Shown here: positions 62,054 to 64,000 of the stretch, piece after piece | Numbering within the stretch: the first letter of the stretch is position 1 | How the letters are laid out: every line of letters begins with the position of its first letter | Source: Paenibacillus mesophilus | Lineage (GTDB): Bacteria; Bacillota; Bacilli; Paenibacillales; NBRC-103111 | Length of the DNA stretch: 64,000 nucleotides | Direction: 5' to 3' | NCBI RefSeq assembly: GCF_005938385.1 | Contig: NZ_VCRA01000013.1 | Coordinates: forward strand, 62,001-126,000 | Notes under the pieces: model-generated | What the model was told of the DNA's origin: nothing | Seen by the model: the letters and a program-made list of their open reading frames with translations, nothing else | Database searches by the model: none | Position numbers and translations under genes: made by a program

Positions 62054-62995
62054 TTAAGCGCGAATCGTATCGATAATCATCACGATAAACAAAAGCGGCA
62101 AATAGTTGATCGAGAAGACGAACATTTTCTTCGCCCAGTTGTCGTCGTCGTTCGTTTTGAACCCGGCCAGCCCGATAAACGTCCAGACGAGTCCGAGCGC
62201 GATAGCCGCGATCAAATAAATTTCGCCGACATAGCCGTATGCGTACAGCAGCAGCGAAACCGGAACGAGCATGACCAAGAAGCGGATCATGTGCATTTTG
62301 GTCACTTCGTTGCCGTGCACGACCGGCAACAACGGGAAGCCCGCCGCCCGGTATTCTTCCTTGCGGCGCATGCCGAGCGCCCAGAAGTGAGGCGGCTGCC
62401 AGAAAAACAAAATGCCGAACAAAATCCACGCGCCCATATCCACCTGATTCGTAACGGCGCAATAGCCGATAACCGGAGGCATCGAGCCGGAAATGGCGCC
62501 GATCGTCGTGCTGAGCGGCGAAGTACGTTTAAGCCATGCCGTGTATATAAAGACGTATACGAGCAGCCCGACTACGCCAAGCAGTGCGCTTAGCGGATTC
62601 ACGAGCAGGCATAGCACGCTGAGTCCCGCGGCCCCGAGCACGATCCCGTACCAGAATACGATCCTCGGATCGACAACGCCCGTAGGCAGTGCGCGCTTGC
62701 GCGTGCGGGTCATTTTCGTATCCAAATCGCGGTCCAAATAATTGTTTAACACGCATCCGGAAGCCATAACGAGCAGCGTTCCGAGCATGGCGAAAATCAA
62801 CAGTTTGAGATCGAACGTATCGCCCGAATTACCCCAAGCGACCCAATAACCGCCGAAAGCGGTAATGATGTTGGAGAACAAGATTCCCGGCTTGGCCAAG
62901 TGAACGAAATCTTTCCAAGTCGCTTTCCGCACGACGGCCTGCGCGTCTTGCGCCCCGGCGACCGCGGCTGCATCGATGCTAAGCTGTTTGTCCAT
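62054..62995 (-). CDS. ctaB: Heme O synthase (protoheme IX farnesyltransferase)
   Basis: 313 aa UbiA-type prenyltransferase with about nine TM helices. First Asp-rich motif NNYLDRDLDTKMTRTRKRAL; second region YTAWLKRTSPLSTTIGAISG and MPPVIGY; FWQPPHFWALGMRRKEEY in the loop near 200. It adds a farnesyl group to heme B for cytochrome oxidases. Followed by its own terminator and the SCO chaperone gene. Confidence 0.95.
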   Translation of the reverse strand: MDKQLSIDAAAVAGAQDAQAVVRKATWKDFVHLAKPGILFSNIITAFGGYWVAWGNSGDTFDLKLLIFAMLGTLLVMASGCVLNNYLDRDLDTKMTRTRKRALPTGVVDPRIVFWYGIVLGAAGLSVLCLLVNPLSALLGVVGLLVYVFIYTAWLKRTSPLSTTIGAISGSMPPVIGYCAVTNQVDMGAWILFGILFFWQPPHFWALGMRRKEEYRAAGFPLLPVVHGNEVTKMHMIRFLVMLVPVSLLLYAYGYVGEIYLIAAIALGLVWTFIGLAGFKTNDDDNWAKKMFVFSINYLPLLFIVMIIDTIRA

Positions 62996-63127
62996 ATAGT
63001 GGCAAACCTCCTGAACGCTTCCTTACAACGCGCCTGACGGGCGTTGTTCACAACTTATCATAGCAACACGGACCGCTTTTGACAACAAACGGAATCCGTT
63101 ATTCATAATTTTGTCGATAATGGTGTC

Positions 63128-63154
63128 ACGTTTCCGACATACGCCCATACACTA
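63128..63154 (+). promoter_or_regulatory. Sigma-K-type (mother-cell) promoter of gerQ
   Basis: AC (63128-63129), 16 bp, CATACACTA (63146-63154), matching AC-N16-CATANNNTA. It is 60 bp before the gerQ start. An overlapping TATAAT without a good -35 also exists. Confidence 0.6.
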
Positions 63155-63213
63155 TAATGTAGGTTTCAGCCTATTGCCCTGGCGGGACGGGCAATACAAC
63201 TTGAAGGAGGCTC

Positions 63214-63729
63214 ATGATTATTATGATGAACATGAATCCTTACAAACCGGGCGCCGCTGCGCCGCAAGCGATGCCGGCTCCCCAACCGATGCCGGCGCCC
63301 CAGACGATGCAAGCGATGCAAGCGCCCCAGGCCGTACAGGCGGCGCAAGCGGCACAGCCGCCGCAATACTATTATTATCCAATGCCGCCGCAACCATCCG
63401 GCGCAGGCGCCCCCGGTTATCCGATGCCCGGATTCCCGATGCCGCCCGGCGTTGGTCCGACCACACCACCCGGCATGCTGCCGGCCGAAGAATCGTATAT
63501 CGAGAACATACTTCGCCTGAACCTGGGCAAGATGGTTACCCTGTACATGACGTATGAGAACAACAGCGAGTGGAACGCGAAAATTTTCAGAGGCGTTCTG
63601 GAAGCCGCCGGACGCGACCATATCATTATAAGCGATCCGAAAACGGGCATGCGCTTTTTGCTGCTGATGGTCAACCTCGACTATGCCACCTTCGACGAGC
63701 CTTTGAATTACACATACCCGTTCCGTTAA
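63214..63729 (+). CDS. gerQ: Spore coat protein GerQ
   Basis: 171 aa as drawn. A Pro/Gln/Ala/Met-rich flexible N-terminal half (about 1-88) ends in YPMPGFPMPPG; the conserved half begins LPAEESYIENILRLN and holds NNSEWNAKIFRGVLEAAGRD and HIIISDPKTGMRFLL. GerQ is a coat protein cross-linked by transglutaminase and needed for CwlJ placement in Bacillus. Start choice is open: AAGGAGG is 3 bp before ATG 63214 and 12 bp before ATG 63223. Confidence 0.9.
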   Translation: MIIMMNMNPYKPGAAAPQAMPAPQPMPAPQTMQAMQAPQAVQAAQAAQPPQYYYYPMPPQPSGAGAPGYPMPGFPMPPGVGPTTPPGMLPAEESYIENILRLNLGKMVTLYMTYENNSEWNAKIFRGVLEAAGRDHIIISDPKTGMRFLLLMVNLDYATFDEPLNYTYPFR

Positions 63730-63747
63730 TTCCGTTAACAACATGAA

Positions 63748-63781
63748 AAAGCGATGCGTCCCCTTAAGGATGCATCGCTTT
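63748..63781. terminator. Bidirectional terminator after gerQ
   Basis: AAAGCGATGC / GCATCGCTTT with inner TCC/GGA pairing and A/T tracts at both ends, between the convergent gerQ and dehydrogenase genes. Confidence 0.82.
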
Positions 63782-63795
63782 CTTGTTGCCGATCC

Positions 63796-64000
63796 TTATA
63801 CGCCCACTTCCGCAGGTATCCGTTCGTAGGACAGCAGAACGCCCAACTGACCGCGCGGGTCCGACATAAACTTCTCGTAAGCCGAAGCCGCATCCTCGAT
63901 CGGAAAGCTGCTCGTAATCATCGAGCCGATCCGGACTTTCCCGTCGGCCAGCAGCCTGACATACTCGGACATATTGCGCCCTTCCGTCCACCGGACATAG
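63796..64000 (-). CDS. C-terminal part of a zinc-type alcohol dehydrogenase-like protein
   Basis: 67 codons then TAA; the N-terminus lies beyond the window. The tail reads RNMSEYVRLLADGKVRIG, SMITSSFPIEDAASAYEKF and QLGVLLSY, the usual end of medium-chain dehydrogenases, in particular the type fused in other bacteria to a Gfo/Idh domain. Here it stops after ERIPAEVGV, so no fusion. Substrate unknown. Confidence 0.65.
   Translation of the reverse strand, partial: YVRWTEGRNMSEYVRLLADGKVRIGSMITSSFPIEDAASAYEKFMSDPRGQLGVLLSYERIPAEVGV

Overview
The window looks like a chromosomal segment of a moderately high-GC, spore-forming, plant-polysaccharide-degrading member of the Paenibacillaceae (Paenibacillus or Cohnella type). 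The evidence is a GerQ spore-coat gene, a YjcZ-type sporulation peptide, S-layer-homology (SLH) surface proteins, many family-1 sugar-binding lipoproteins, GntR, LacI and AraC regulators, AGGAGG ribosome-binding sites and CcpA-type cre boxes. I see no phage, insertion sequence, CRISPR array or rRNA.

Layout. 1-8.6 kb: pectin and rhamnogalacturonan use, with a PL10 pectate lyase, a CE12-type acetylesterase, a luciferase-like oxidoreductase, a secreted beta-helix protein, a sugar-binding lipoprotein, and a divergent regulator that fuses a GntR winged helix to a sugar-binding-protein domain. 8.6-10.2 kb: a tRNA operon (Lys, fMet, Asp, plus a tRNA-sized relict in a fourth slot), a YvyF-like zinc-ribbon gene and mscL. 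10.3-11.7 kb: a sugar-binding lipoprotein behind a consensus cre box. 12-17.3 kb: envelope genes, namely a seven-repeat RCC1 propeller, an SLH/collagen-like/BclA-like filament protein and a double glycosyltransferase with TPRs. 17.4-22.6 kb: an AraC regulator, a hybrid sensor kinase whose first phospho-acceptor histidine is Tyr, and a SARP-type response regulator. 23.1-27.4 kb: an operon of binding lipoprotein, NAL/DHDPS aldolase, EamA transporter and sialidase-like enzyme. 27.9-31.7 kb: a 1287-residue secreted heparinase-like lyase. 32.6-42 kb: sugar-related enzymes and regulators (LacI, FAD oxidoreductase, isomerase/epimerase, ThuA, Gfo/Idh/MocA), a DUF456 membrane protein, a Cof phosphatase and asparagine synthetase. 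42-49 kb: a 1731-residue SLH surface protein and an unusual fused ABC permease. 49.5-53 kb: a Mn-type mntABCD operon. 53.3-64 kb: housekeeping genes (class B PBP, HAD, CvpA/transglutaminase, MFS, Toprim, AEC transporter, SCO, heme O synthase, gerQ).

How it fits together: secreted lyases and esterases release oligouronides, and lipoprotein binding proteins capture them. None of the three binding-protein genes has permeases or an ATPase beside it, so they must share transport parts encoded elsewhere, or in part the lone fused permease. Local regulators (GntR-SBP fusion, LacI, AraC, two-component system) and CcpA-like sites control the modules.

The least ordinary features are the GntR-binding-protein fusion with its TGTGAATTA operator array, the His-to-Tyr hybrid kinase, the fused permease, the five-fold uncharacterised repeat in the giant SLH protein, and several families of intergenic palindromic repeats, one copy of which appears to provide the ribosome-binding site of a gene.
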